DNA of 64,000 nucleotides, taken from assembly GCF_010091925.1 (NCBI RefSeq), contig NZ_WVID01000020.1:1-64000 (forward strand), read 5' to 3'. How positions within the stretch are numbered: the stretch's first letter is position 1; the number at the start of each line of letters is the position of its first letter. Shown in pieces: positions 17,300-25,672 of the stretch. The notes beneath the pieces are model-generated. The model did not search any database, was not told where the DNA came from, and saw only the letters and a list, made by a program, of their open reading frames with translations. This DNA comes from Nostoc sp. B(2019). GTDB taxonomy: Bacteria; Cyanobacteriota; Cyanobacteriia; Cyanobacteriales; Nostocaceae. A program made the translations under genes and the position numbers.

Positions 17300-19888
17300 T
17301 CAGAAATCTCCAAAGTCGTTAGCGATTCCTAAACTAACTGCCCATGTTTCTCGGAGCAATTCACTCTCATCGTCTGCATCCTTAACTATTAAATAGACGT
17401 TAGTAGGGGGATTAACGGTAGTTACGGTCAGCCGTAAGCTAATTTCCCGATCGCTAGGATGGGGGCTGGTGCTGCTTAAGTTTGCTCCTCGTACATCTGT
17501 TATGGGTGTATTAGTTTGGGGATCGTACAAGGCAACTGTAATTTGACGCGATCGCCATCTCCCTTCAACTGCATCAGTTTGTACTAATGTCAAACTAAAA
17601 CGATTATTCGTCACTCTTCGGATTCTGGCACTGACCTGTACACCTACTTTCCGGGCTGGGCCTTCGTCACCTTTTACCGCTCGTTGGTGATGATAGGTAA
17701 GTACAGGTACGCATACTTCCTGAAGCGATGCACCACCGTGGACAAACTGCGCTCCTGCCCCCTGAACGGCAAAGCGTAAACTGCCACGGGGTACAATGGC
17801 AATCATGTCATTTTCTATGTAGGGCAAGCTGAAGTGCAGTAAGGTTGAGTCATTTACCTGTTCCCGTGCTAGCAAGTAGCGGCGTTTGCTTTCCAGTACT
17901 GCTTCGCCATTTGGTAGAGGTCGCTTATCTGCTTCTTGAATTGGGCGACGTTGATATAAGAAACCGTGGTCAGCAGTGATGATGACGTTTGTACCGTTGA
18001 TAGAATTGCAGATTCTTTTTACCAGTCGTAGCAGTTCACTAATTGCTGTGCCGCAAGCTGATAATACTTGGCGTTCGTTGGCAGGCTTATCGCCCGTTGC
18101 ATCAATGACGTTGTGATAAATATAAATTAGGCGATAGGGTTGCACCGCTACCCTTCCTTCCTCTGTACTCATCGCTAGCAGGTCTTTGGCATTGAGTACC
18201 GTGGCATCAACACGGCTATTTTCGGTTAATACCTTTTGTCTTGCTAGCGTACCCTTGGTACTAAGTCCATCGAGGCGGACATCATCATCGCCTGGTATTA
18301 GTTCTAATTTTGAACCTGGAAGGAGTGCTGCCATCCCCAACCGCGTAACGCTGGGTAAAACACCTAATTGCGCCTCTAGAGTAGTTTCACCCCGGATTTC
18401 TTTCTTAATTACCTCTTCGAGTTCGCTGGCAACTTCGTAGCGCAAGGCATCGGAGATAATTACAAAAGCTTTTTCGCGATCGCTCCGTTCTAAAATTGGC
18501 AAAACGTGCCTACCAAAAAATCTGGTTTGGGATGCTATGCCTTCCAATTCCCAAGTTTTACCAAGGGCATCTGACCAAGCTTCCCCTAGCTCATCCAAAA
18601 ACCATTGGGTGTATAAATTTTCTACGTCTTCAATTAAGCCCTTGAGGATGTCCCCGTGAGCATCATCGCTCTGCACAATAAAGTGGCGGTAGGCTTTGTC
18701 AAAAGAGTGCAGATTGCTGGCGTAAGCCTTAAATAAAGCTGGGGCTGGCTGGCGGAATCCTGCTATGTACTGCTGCTTAAATTCCAAGAGTGCGATCGCA
18801 GCATCCATTGCTTGATAAATCTTCTCATATTTAGGAAACCAAATCAGGGTGTGACGAGCTTTTAACCAAGTTCGCCAAGGGGTGAGTTCCACTGTTGGTT
18901 GCCAAATTTGCGTTAGCGAAGCTTGTCCGAAGGACACTCGCAGTGTTTTAACGCAGGCACGAATTAACACTTGGTCTACAACCTCGAAACTAGCTGCTTC
19001 AAATAAAGCTTCTGGCTCTAAAGTCTCTAAAGCATCAAGTATATGTAATTGCTCTGCCACTTCATTGCTTAGGGTTTTCCAGCCTGGGGAATCTTGCTGA
19101 TCGCGCATCCACTGATCGATGAAGGCGTAAGACCGTTGTTTAGGGGTGATAACTTGGTTTGCTAGCCCAGATGGTATAGCACCGTGCAGTGATTGAGCAA
19201 AATGAGTGATTAGCAACTGCACGAATAATTTATTTAAGCTGGGGTTTTGCTTGGGGAAGTCAGTGTGTTCTTGAACTACCTCCCAGAAGGCTTCTGGGGA
19301 AACGAAACGCTCAATATCAGACCAAAGGACATTATCAGATTCTAATAACCCTCCCAGCAACACCCGCCGAATGAGTGTACCTGCATCGGGTACTTTTAAG
19401 CCTGCGAGGACGGAAAGCATGGCGAGGAGTAATCCTCGTTCGTCGCTATTAGCAGAGATACCCATTGCTTGTAGAGCTTCTGTCCGCTTGCGGCTTTTAA
19501 AGAATTTTATGTGTTCTCTGATGACTGTCTCCAGTCGGCGTTGTCGCAATCCTAAATCAGCGTAGATGAGGGCAGCAGGGTCAGCAGAGAAGGTTAAACC
19601 GCTTTTTTGGATATCCAGAAGCCAGTTTTCTTGAGGCGTGGGTTCGGGAAAGGGGGCGTACAGTAGAAAAGTTTGTGTGGGTTGTTCGACCAGCAGGTGA
19701 TATTTGATGGTAAAGGGAGTATCAGCGAGTTGAAGTTTCTCTACGCCTTCGAGTTGGAGTTCATTGAAGTTGCTAGCAAATTGTTGGTCAGGATCGTACC
19801 AAAACACAATCCGCCGTCCTGGGTGCAACCAACGGGCGGAATCTTGAAAGAGGTTTTCTAGGGTGTTTTGGATACGAGCAGTGTTCAT
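17300..19888 (-). CDS. pglZ: BREX alkaline phosphatase-like protein PglZ
   Basis: PglZ-family protein required for BREX defence; the C-terminal half is an alkaline phosphatase superfamily domain with IISDALRYEVASELEE near residue 480 and IITADHGFLYQRRP near 635, the usual metal-site segments. The N-terminal half is the helical BREX-1 region. Start at 19888 (MNTARIQNTLENLFQD) is chosen because family members begin like this; the frame is open to 19954. A 26-bp repeat-like element with the palindromic core GTCCGAAGGAC lies in the coding region at 18916-18941. Length 862 is normal. Confidence 0.92.
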   Translation of the reverse strand: MNTARIQNTLENLFQDSARWLHPGRRIVFWYDPDQQFASNFNELQLEGVEKLQLADTPFTIKYHLLVEQPTQTFLLYAPFPEPTPQENWLLDIQKSGLTFSADPAALIYADLGLRQRRLETVIREHIKFFKSRKRTEALQAMGISANSDERGLLLAMLSVLAGLKVPDAGTLIRRVLLGGLLESDNVLWSDIERFVSPEAFWEVVQEHTDFPKQNPSLNKLFVQLLITHFAQSLHGAIPSGLANQVITPKQRSYAFIDQWMRDQQDSPGWKTLSNEVAEQLHILDALETLEPEALFEAASFEVVDQVLIRACVKTLRVSFGQASLTQIWQPTVELTPWRTWLKARHTLIWFPKYEKIYQAMDAAIALLEFKQQYIAGFRQPAPALFKAYASNLHSFDKAYRHFIVQSDDAHGDILKGLIEDVENLYTQWFLDELGEAWSDALGKTWELEGIASQTRFFGRHVLPILERSDREKAFVIISDALRYEVASELEEVIKKEIRGETTLEAQLGVLPSVTRLGMAALLPGSKLELIPGDDDVRLDGLSTKGTLARQKVLTENSRVDATVLNAKDLLAMSTEEGRVAVQPYRLIYIYHNVIDATGDKPANERQVLSACGTAISELLRLVKRICNSINGTNVIITADHGFLYQRRPIQEADKRPLPNGEAVLESKRRYLLAREQVNDSTLLHFSLPYIENDMIAIVPRGSLRFAVQGAGAQFVHGGASLQEVCVPVLTYHHQRAVKGDEGPARKVGVQVSARIRRVTNNRFSLTLVQTDAVEGRWRSRQITVALYDPQTNTPITDVRGANLSSTSPHPSDREISLRLTVTTVNPPTNVYLIVKDADDESELLRETWAVSLGIANDFGDF

Positions 19889-20124
19889 GCTAGGTAGACG
19901 TAAGGATAATAAAGTGTCTTTTAGAATCCAATTGCCACCCAATATGGCACACAATTCACAAGGGTAGTGGTAAATATGTAGTGATAATAAATTTAGGTTG
20001 CAATCAGCGATAATCGAACTGTCATCACGTTAAATCGTCAAGATTTTATTAAACTGTATAGAAGCTCACCCGAACATTTAGGTATTATTGTTTGTACAGC
20101 AGTCAAAGAGTTGGATGAATCTTT

Positions 20125-20760
20125 ATGCTTTTAGAGTTAAGACAATTGAGGATTCAACCAGGGCAGCAACTATTACTTGAGGACGTTAGTTGGCAGCAAT
20201 TTGAAAATATTTTGGCGGAATTAGGAGAACATCGCGCTGCCAGAATTTCTTATAGTCATGGTTTTTTAGAAATTATGGTTCCCTTACCAGAACATGAAAA
20301 AGCCAAAGAAATTATTGGCGATATAGTCAAAATTTTACTAAATGAACTAAGTTTCAATTATGATGCTTTAGGTTCAACCACCCTAAAAAGCGAAAAAATG
20401 AGTCAGGGAGTAGAACCAGATACTTGTTTTTACATTCAAAATCAAGCGGCAGTTATTGGTAAAAATCGCATAAATTTAAGTGTAGACCCACCCCCAGACT
20501 TAGCCATAGAAATTGATTTAACTTCTCGGACGCAATTAGATAATTACCAAATTTTGGGAGTACCAGAACTTTGGCGATATGGAAAACAAGGCTTACAAAT
20601 TAACGTCTTGCAAGATGGAAAATATGTAGAGTCAAATTTTAGTCCTACTTTTCCAGATATTCCGATAATTGAGCTAGTAAATCAATACATCCAGCAAAGT
20701 CAAGTTATTGGTAGCAGCCAAGCAATTCAAGCTTTTAGAAATTGGCTGCGGGATAACTAA
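20125..20760 (+). CDS. Uma2 family endonuclease (DUF820)
   Basis: Predicted restriction-like nuclease of the Uma2/DUF820 family, which is greatly expanded in cyanobacteria. The fold markers are visible: RISYSHGFLEIMVPLPEHEKAK near 41-62, a catalytic segment GVEPDTCFYI near 93-102, and PPPDLAIEIDLTSRT near 117-131, which supplies the D...E-x-D core, ending with GVPELWRYG. Length 211 is typical. It lies on the plus strand between pglZ and pglX and so splits the minus-strand BREX cluster. Role uncertain; such genes are often mobile. Confidence 0.88.
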   Translation: MLLELRQLRIQPGQQLLLEDVSWQQFENILAELGEHRAARISYSHGFLEIMVPLPEHEKAKEIIGDIVKILLNELSFNYDALGSTTLKSEKMSQGVEPDTCFYIQNQAAVIGKNRINLSVDPPPDLAIEIDLTSRTQLDNYQILGVPELWRYGKQGLQINVLQDGKYVESNFSPTFPDIPIIELVNQYIQQSQVIGSSQAIQAFRNWLRDN

Positions 20761-20863
20761 TGTAAGTAGGCGTGAATATTTATCATTGGGATCAGGCAGG
20801 GCGACACTATCAATATGATTTACTATATACAAAGATAGCAACTTAAATGAGGAGGTTGCTGAT

Positions 20864-21136
20864 ATGCCTAACTCGCAAATTAGTAAAGAAGAAATTGCAA
20901 GACGTGGTGGAGAAATTTATGAAAAAGTAATTCGTGTTCAAGTTGAGACAGCAGAAAATATTGGCAGAATTATTTCAATTAATATCAATACTGGTGATTA
21001 CGAAATTGATAATGATCTACTTGTAGCTTGTCATCGCTTGCAAGCAAAACAACCTGATGCAGTGATTTGGACGGAGCGAATTGGCTATGATGCTGTTTAT
21101 GCCGTAGGTGGTACATTAGTCAGGACGGCACAGTGA
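20864..21136 (+). CDS. Small conserved protein paired with a retropepsin-like protease
   Basis: A 90-residue protein with a good ribosome site (GAGGAGG, 11 bases before ATG). The N-terminus (SKEEIARRGGEIYEKVIR) is helical; the middle (GRIISININTGDYEIDNDLLVACHRLQAKQP) and C-terminus (TERIGYDAVYAVGG) are strand-rich. I recognise it only as a small cyanobacterial family often followed by a clan AA aspartic protease, as here, where the next frame starts inside its stop (GTGA). A toxin-antitoxin-like pairing is possible but unproven. Confidence 0.6.
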   Translation: MPNSQISKEEIARRGGEIYEKVIRVQVETAENIGRIISININTGDYEIDNDLLVACHRLQAKQPDAVIWTERIGYDAVYAVGGTLVRTAQ

Positions 21137-21312
21137 GACACGGAATAGTCGTTGGTCTTCAGGCACGTATGAGGGTCGTCCTTCATTCTATCGAAGGTTC
21201 AGAAATAGAAATTGAGTGTGTAGTTGATACAGGCTTTGAAGGCTTTTTAACTATAGCAATGTCCTTCAATATCTCAAACTCTCACTCTCTGCGCCTCTGC
21301 GTCTCTGCGTGA
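21133..21312 (+). pseudogene. Truncated clan AA (retropepsin-like) aspartic protease
   Basis: From GTG at 21133 the frame reads a protein opening VRHGIVVGLQARMRV and reaching the catalytic signature CVVDTGFEGFLT, then turns into unrelated sequence and stops at 21312. Intact members of this family are about 110-130 residues with conserved sequence after the D-T-G motif. The lost part is replaced by CTCTGC-rich repeat sequence (about 21270-21312), so repeat-associated deletion or insertion is likely. Probably inactive. Confidence 0.75.
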
Positions 21313-21351
21313 AGTAAAATCATCCCCACATTCAGCAAAGCCAAAAAAAAA

Positions 21352-24300
21352 TTATTTCAAAAGTTCCCTTTTCCATTGCGATGCTTTTTCCAAATCAGCC
21401 ATCTTCAAATCAGCACCTTCGTAAATAAGACCTTTAAAGCGCGTGTAGTTGTACGCTACCCCATCATCAAGGTCTAGTTTGATTCGCGCATCGGCTTGGG
21501 TTTGCAGTTTGGCTTGGTAATCTCGCAGTTCTAGCTGTTGGGCTTGCAGGTCTTTGAGGCGGTTGGTAGCAGCTTTTTTAGTGGTGCTGGAACTGGCGTT
21601 GTTTAGCTGTTGCTGTGCGCGGGCAATTTCACCGTCTAGTTTGACTTGCAATTCTAAAACGTAATCGGTGCGGATACGGGCGAGGGTGCTTTCGTTATAG
21701 CGGTGCAAATAGACTAATGCACCAAAGGCTCGTTTTTTACCACTGGTAAACAACCAGTAAATTGGGCGTTTTTTATAAGTTTGGATGTGGTCGGAAATAA
21801 ATTCTTGCAGGAAATAGCGGCGGATACGTTCTTGGGCGGTTTCGCCGTTTTTCAGGGTAAGGGCGTTGGCGATGAAGTTGAGGTTTTCCGTGAGGGTGTC
21901 GGGACTGTAGGCGACACGCAGAAATTCTATGAAGCGGGTAACGATATCGTTATCGAAATAAGCTTGGTCTGTGATGGGAATTATTGCATCACTGCTGGTG
22001 GGGAATGTTTGGTGTAGGGAGGGGTCAAATGGTTGTCCGGCGTGGATGAGTCCGGGTTTGTCTAGGCTATAGCGTCCCATGATACAGCCGATCGCGTAGG
22101 AAATGAAGGAACGGATATCTCTGTTTATGTCGGCGCGGCGGATGGTGATTTGGTCGTCGGGTACTTCTGGGGTGAGTTCGTCTTGTAAGCCGTATGCTTC
22201 TATCCAGTAGCGGTTATTTTCTTCTTCTAGGCGTTGGAGTTCGCGGAAGGCGGTTTCTGATTTACTTTGCCAGATAGTGAAGGCTTCGCTTAAGTGTTTG
22301 GTATTGTGGCGTAATAGGGGGTGAGTTTGGAAGTCCCAGGAAATTTCAAAGTTATCCCAGTCTTGGCGAGATATTGCAATGTTAGCTTTAGCATTCGAGT
22401 TAGAGAGATTATCTATCTTGTCCTTTATCGGTAGCTTGGAAATAGTACCGGACGGAAAGTCTAACGTCGGTGAAATCATCTCAAGAAAATAAGAGACGAG
22501 ATTGCTATTGAGAAAAGAAATTAATCCATCTTGATCCTGTAAATTTTTTGGGAACAGGGCTTGCCCCTTGTCAGAAAATATAAATCCTTTTTCATGGACG
22601 CGCATACTTGTCATCCTGGATGAAAGCGCCGACCAAGTAATTCCTTCTAAAAAATAACTTTCTGTGTTTTGAGGACGAGATTTTATTTTGCCTTCTTCTT
22701 TTCCATAGCTTTTAATCTCATCTCCATCATTTTCCCAATTTACAACCCAATACTGATTTCCATACCATCTTCTAAATTCCCCACCCTTACTTAAAGGAAA
22801 CCATTTTTTCTTCGACTTTTGCGCTTCTTCACAATCTTTTATCAGCAAGCCAACATTCAAATAAGCAATTTCAAACCAATATCGTAAAAATCGGTCATTA
22901 TTCCCAGTAATTAATCCCTGCTTTAGATTAGAGATATCACTAAGCTTTTTGGAAGACTCAAATATTTCTAATACCTGATCAGTAGCCCAATAAGCGATCG
23001 CACTTCCCGGAATCTTTGCAAAATCAGCTTGATTAACTCCAAAATACTGATGTTCACTATCAAAATACTTTTGTTTTTTTATCTCAGCATTATGATAATC
23101 AACCAAGCGGATATATAGTCCTGTTTTGTTTTGAGGTTTTTGTTTACTCAATACAAAAGCTGTGGATTGTACTACTTTACTATTTAGTTCTGGAAAAACA
23201 CCTATACCTAAATGCAACATACTGCATATTGTGTGTTGATTAACAATTTCTTTTCGTAAATCTTCATAACTACTTAGAAACATCCAACTATGTTGATTAA
23301 TGTTTGCAGCTAACCCTTCAGTAAAATTCATTTCTAAAGACCTTGTAATAAAAGGTGCAAATAAATCCCCTTTGCAAAATGGATATCGGTTGCTTATATA
23401 TTTCTTGAGACTTTCATTAAACGAACCACCACCCATATAAGGCGGATTCGCTACCACTGCCCAATATTGCTTCCTCAACAACTCCGCCTGTAACAACAAC
23501 CCCTGCAAAACCGGAACACACTCCCTAAATAGCGAATCACTCGCCTCTAAATTATCTAATTGCCATTTCAACTTCTCACTATCAAAAGCTGGCGGAGTAA
23601 TTAAACTTCCTAAATTATCTGCATCCTTAAACGCCTCAATTAACGGTTGCCAATCTTCAGCATTTAATTCTGTAGCAGGTGGTAAAGTCTGACTATGGGT
23701 AGGACGCACAGTCGTAATATTTAAAGCCAGGGGTTTCCGTAAAATACGCGAATTTTTCGCGCGTGCTTTCATCAAAACGGCAAAACTCGCTAACTGTGCT
23801 GCACGTTCATCAATATCCAAACCATACAAATTGTGCGTCAAAATTAGAGCAGGAATATCCCGTTCTAAATAACCTTGCTCTTTGTAAATTTCAAACAGCA
23901 AATCAAATGCATAAACTAATATGTGACCACTGCCACAAGCTGGGTCTATCACCGTCAACTCTTGAGGTGTTAAAGCTTGCGGTTTTTCACCCTCTCCATT
24001 ATTGTTAGGATTTTCCAAATAGTAGGGCATATATTCACGCAAGCGTGATTCCGGGTGAGACTCTAACCACAACCGCCCTAGACTGTTCTCCACCATATAC
24101 CGAACAATCCAGTGGGGAGTAAACAATTGCGTCGCTGCGGGAATATCTGCGGCTGCAACCTTCGACTTTGCCCCAATTACCTCATCCTTGCGTTCCGAAA
24201 TATAAAACTGATATAGCCAACCCACTACCTCAATATCTTGCCAATCCTCCTCTGGAATCTCCTTCACCAGTCGCCGCACAATCGAATCTTGATTTAACAA

Positions 24301-24885
24301 ATTCCCTGGCAAAAACAGTGCTTGGTAGTTCTGGCGAGAGTCAAACAGGGCTGGAATCCCTTCTGCTAAGGCTTTACACTGAGCTAACAGCAGACGGCGG
24401 TAGAGAAACTCATCGGGATTAGGGTCACGATTGGCAAAACTACGCCACTCATTGAGAGTATCCAAATCCAGACCAGGTAAATCTCCCATTTCGGCAATAG
24501 AACTAGCATCCCGCAACAAATCAGGATCTACCAAATTTGGGTCGCTACTACTCAACACCCGCCCGATATATCCATTCACCTCCATAAACCGCAACGCCGC
24601 CAAACGGTTAAACCAGGTGTAGGCAATTTCATCTATCAGCGCATTTACCGCCTGGGGTTGGCTGGTAGTTAGGGTTAAATCTTCTAAACGCTTCCGCAGT
24701 TGATGATACTGCCTTGCTTCTATGGTGTTTAGCGTTTGACCCGCCACTAACAACCCCCCCGCCACTGTCTGTGGTTCTGTAATGCTTTTGTCAGTAATAC
24801 CATACTGAGCAGCACGGGCTTTTACTTGTTCCCGTAAGTAGCGACGCGCCCAAATTGCAAAGTTTTTAATAGCTGTGCGGTTCAT
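21352..24885 (-). CDS. pglX: BREX adenine methyltransferase PglX (BrxX)
   Basis: DNA N6-adenine methyltransferase that marks host DNA at the BREX motif. With the start at 24885 (MNRTAIKNFAIWARRYLRE) the SAM motif DPACGSGH lies at 314-321 and the catalytic NPPY at 480-483, with NLYGLDIDERAAQLA between. The C-terminal part has the BREX-typical YAIGCIMGRYSLDKPGL and a coiled-coil end. The frame is open to 24924, but family members begin as chosen. The 1177 residues show no damage. It is separated from brxC by a plus-strand mazEF pair. Confidence 0.94.
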   Translation of the reverse strand: MNRTAIKNFAIWARRYLREQVKARAAQYGITDKSITEPQTVAGGLLVAGQTLNTIEARQYHQLRKRLEDLTLTTSQPQAVNALIDEIAYTWFNRLAALRFMEVNGYIGRVLSSSDPNLVDPDLLRDASSIAEMGDLPGLDLDTLNEWRSFANRDPNPDEFLYRRLLLAQCKALAEGIPALFDSRQNYQALFLPGNLLNQDSIVRRLVKEIPEEDWQDIEVVGWLYQFYISERKDEVIGAKSKVAAADIPAATQLFTPHWIVRYMVENSLGRLWLESHPESRLREYMPYYLENPNNNGEGEKPQALTPQELTVIDPACGSGHILVYAFDLLFEIYKEQGYLERDIPALILTHNLYGLDIDERAAQLASFAVLMKARAKNSRILRKPLALNITTVRPTHSQTLPPATELNAEDWQPLIEAFKDADNLGSLITPPAFDSEKLKWQLDNLEASDSLFRECVPVLQGLLLQAELLRKQYWAVVANPPYMGGGSFNESLKKYISNRYPFCKGDLFAPFITRSLEMNFTEGLAANINQHSWMFLSSYEDLRKEIVNQHTICSMLHLGIGVFPELNSKVVQSTAFVLSKQKPQNKTGLYIRLVDYHNAEIKKQKYFDSEHQYFGVNQADFAKIPGSAIAYWATDQVLEIFESSKKLSDISNLKQGLITGNNDRFLRYWFEIAYLNVGLLIKDCEEAQKSKKKWFPLSKGGEFRRWYGNQYWVVNWENDGDEIKSYGKEEGKIKSRPQNTESYFLEGITWSALSSRMTSMRVHEKGFIFSDKGQALFPKNLQDQDGLISFLNSNLVSYFLEMISPTLDFPSGTISKLPIKDKIDNLSNSNAKANIAISRQDWDNFEISWDFQTHPLLRHNTKHLSEAFTIWQSKSETAFRELQRLEEENNRYWIEAYGLQDELTPEVPDDQITIRRADINRDIRSFISYAIGCIMGRYSLDKPGLIHAGQPFDPSLHQTFPTSSDAIIPITDQAYFDNDIVTRFIEFLRVAYSPDTLTENLNFIANALTLKNGETAQERIRRYFLQEFISDHIQTYKKRPIYWLFTSGKKRAFGALVYLHRYNESTLARIRTDYVLELQVKLDGEIARAQQQLNNASSSTTKKAATNRLKDLQAQQLELRDYQAKLQTQADARIKLDLDDGVAYNYTRFKGLIYEGADLKMADLEKASQWKRELLK

Positions 24886-25075
24886 TGAGGTGATTGAAAA
24901 TTGGTAGTTTTTCTCATCAACCACCCCACAATCAATTTTGGGGAGGTTAAGCCCAAGTCAGTTTTAACGGACTAACACCTTGATAACCACCGCGTTTTAA
25001 CTGACTTCTATTCTATTCGCCAGGATTTAAGTTGATTTCCTACTACTTTGGCTACTATAAAGTAAGAAAAATATA

Positions 25076-25091
25076 ATTACCTTTTGGTAAT
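25076..25091. promoter_or_regulatory. Inverted repeat just upstream of mazE, likely autoregulatory operator
   Basis: ATTACC-TTTT-GGTAAT, a perfect inverted repeat with 6-bp arms, ends 3 bases before the antitoxin ATG. Antitoxins with ribbon-helix-helix folds usually repress their own operon by binding such sites, so this is the probable operator. Position and symmetry are seen; binding is inferred. Confidence 0.5.
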
Positions 25092-25094
25092 ACC

Positions 25095-25319
25095 ATGCCA
25101 GCTGAAAAACTATCCATTTCCTTACCAGCATCTTTGATGCAGTTTATTGAGAATTACAAAATAACAAAGGGGTATAAATCTCGCTCCCAAGTCATTGAGT
25201 TAGCACTAGAGTTACTGCGGTATCAGGAATTAGAGCAAGCTTACCGCCTAGCTTCGGCGGAAATTGACCCAGATTGGGATTTGACGGTAGGGGATGGGTT
25301 AACAGATGAAACGGGGTGA
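25095..25319 (+). CDS. Ribbon-helix-helix antitoxin (MazE-like)
   Basis: A 74-residue antitoxin with an N-terminal ribbon-helix-helix DNA-binding fold (KLSISLPASLMQFIENYK, then SRSQVIELALELLR) and an acidic, probably flexible tail (IDPDWDLTVGDGLTDE) of the kind that wraps around MazF. Its end overlaps the toxin start by 14 bases. It protects the cell from the downstream toxin and probably binds the inverted repeat at 25076-25091. Confidence 0.85.
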   Translation: MPAEKLSISLPASLMQFIENYKITKGYKSRSQVIELALELLRYQELEQAYRLASAEIDPDWDLTVGDGLTDETG

Positions 25320-25644
25320 AATTTACTATGCTAATCTCAGCCCAGTAATAGGGGCAGAAATGGATAAACGCCGACCTGTACTGATTGTCAGCAATGATGC
25401 GAATAACAGTGCGGCTAGTACGGTGACAATTTTACCGATAACGTCTAACGTCAGTCGCATTTATCCGTTTGAGGTTTTATTGAATCCAGAGGAAAGTGGT
25501 TTATCTAAGCCTTCTAAGGTACAAGCGCAGCAGGTACGCACGATTTCTAAGCAGCGCATTTTAGGAGATGGGGTAGGCTGTTTGAATGAGGATTTGATGC
25601 AATTAGTTGATGCTGCTCTCAAGTTACATTTAGGTTTGGGGTAG
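25306..25644 (+). CDS. MazF/PemK family mRNA interferase toxin
   Basis: Sequence-specific ribonuclease toxin. The 112-residue protein has the family opening KRGEIYYANLSPVIGAE and the conserved RRPVLIVSND, then TVTILPITSN and VQAQQVRTISKQRI. The likely catalytic Arg and Thr/Ser positions are present. It forms a plus-strand operon with the antitoxin, inserted between brxC and pglX. Such a pair can stabilise the island or add abortive defence; that role is inference. Confidence 0.92.
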   Translation: MKRGEIYYANLSPVIGAEMDKRRPVLIVSNDANNSAASTVTILPITSNVSRIYPFEVLLNPEESGLSKPSKVQAQQVRTISKQRILGDGVGCLNEDLMQLVDAALKLHLGLG

Positions 25645-25672
25645 ACAGAACAAAAGAGCAGCCCCGTCAGAT

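Noticed and set aside
20085-20110. TGTACAGCAGTCAAAG near the Uma2 gene as a possible CAST end
   Set aside because: No TnsB-type repeats follow it, and it lies inside the cargo; chance match to TGTACA.
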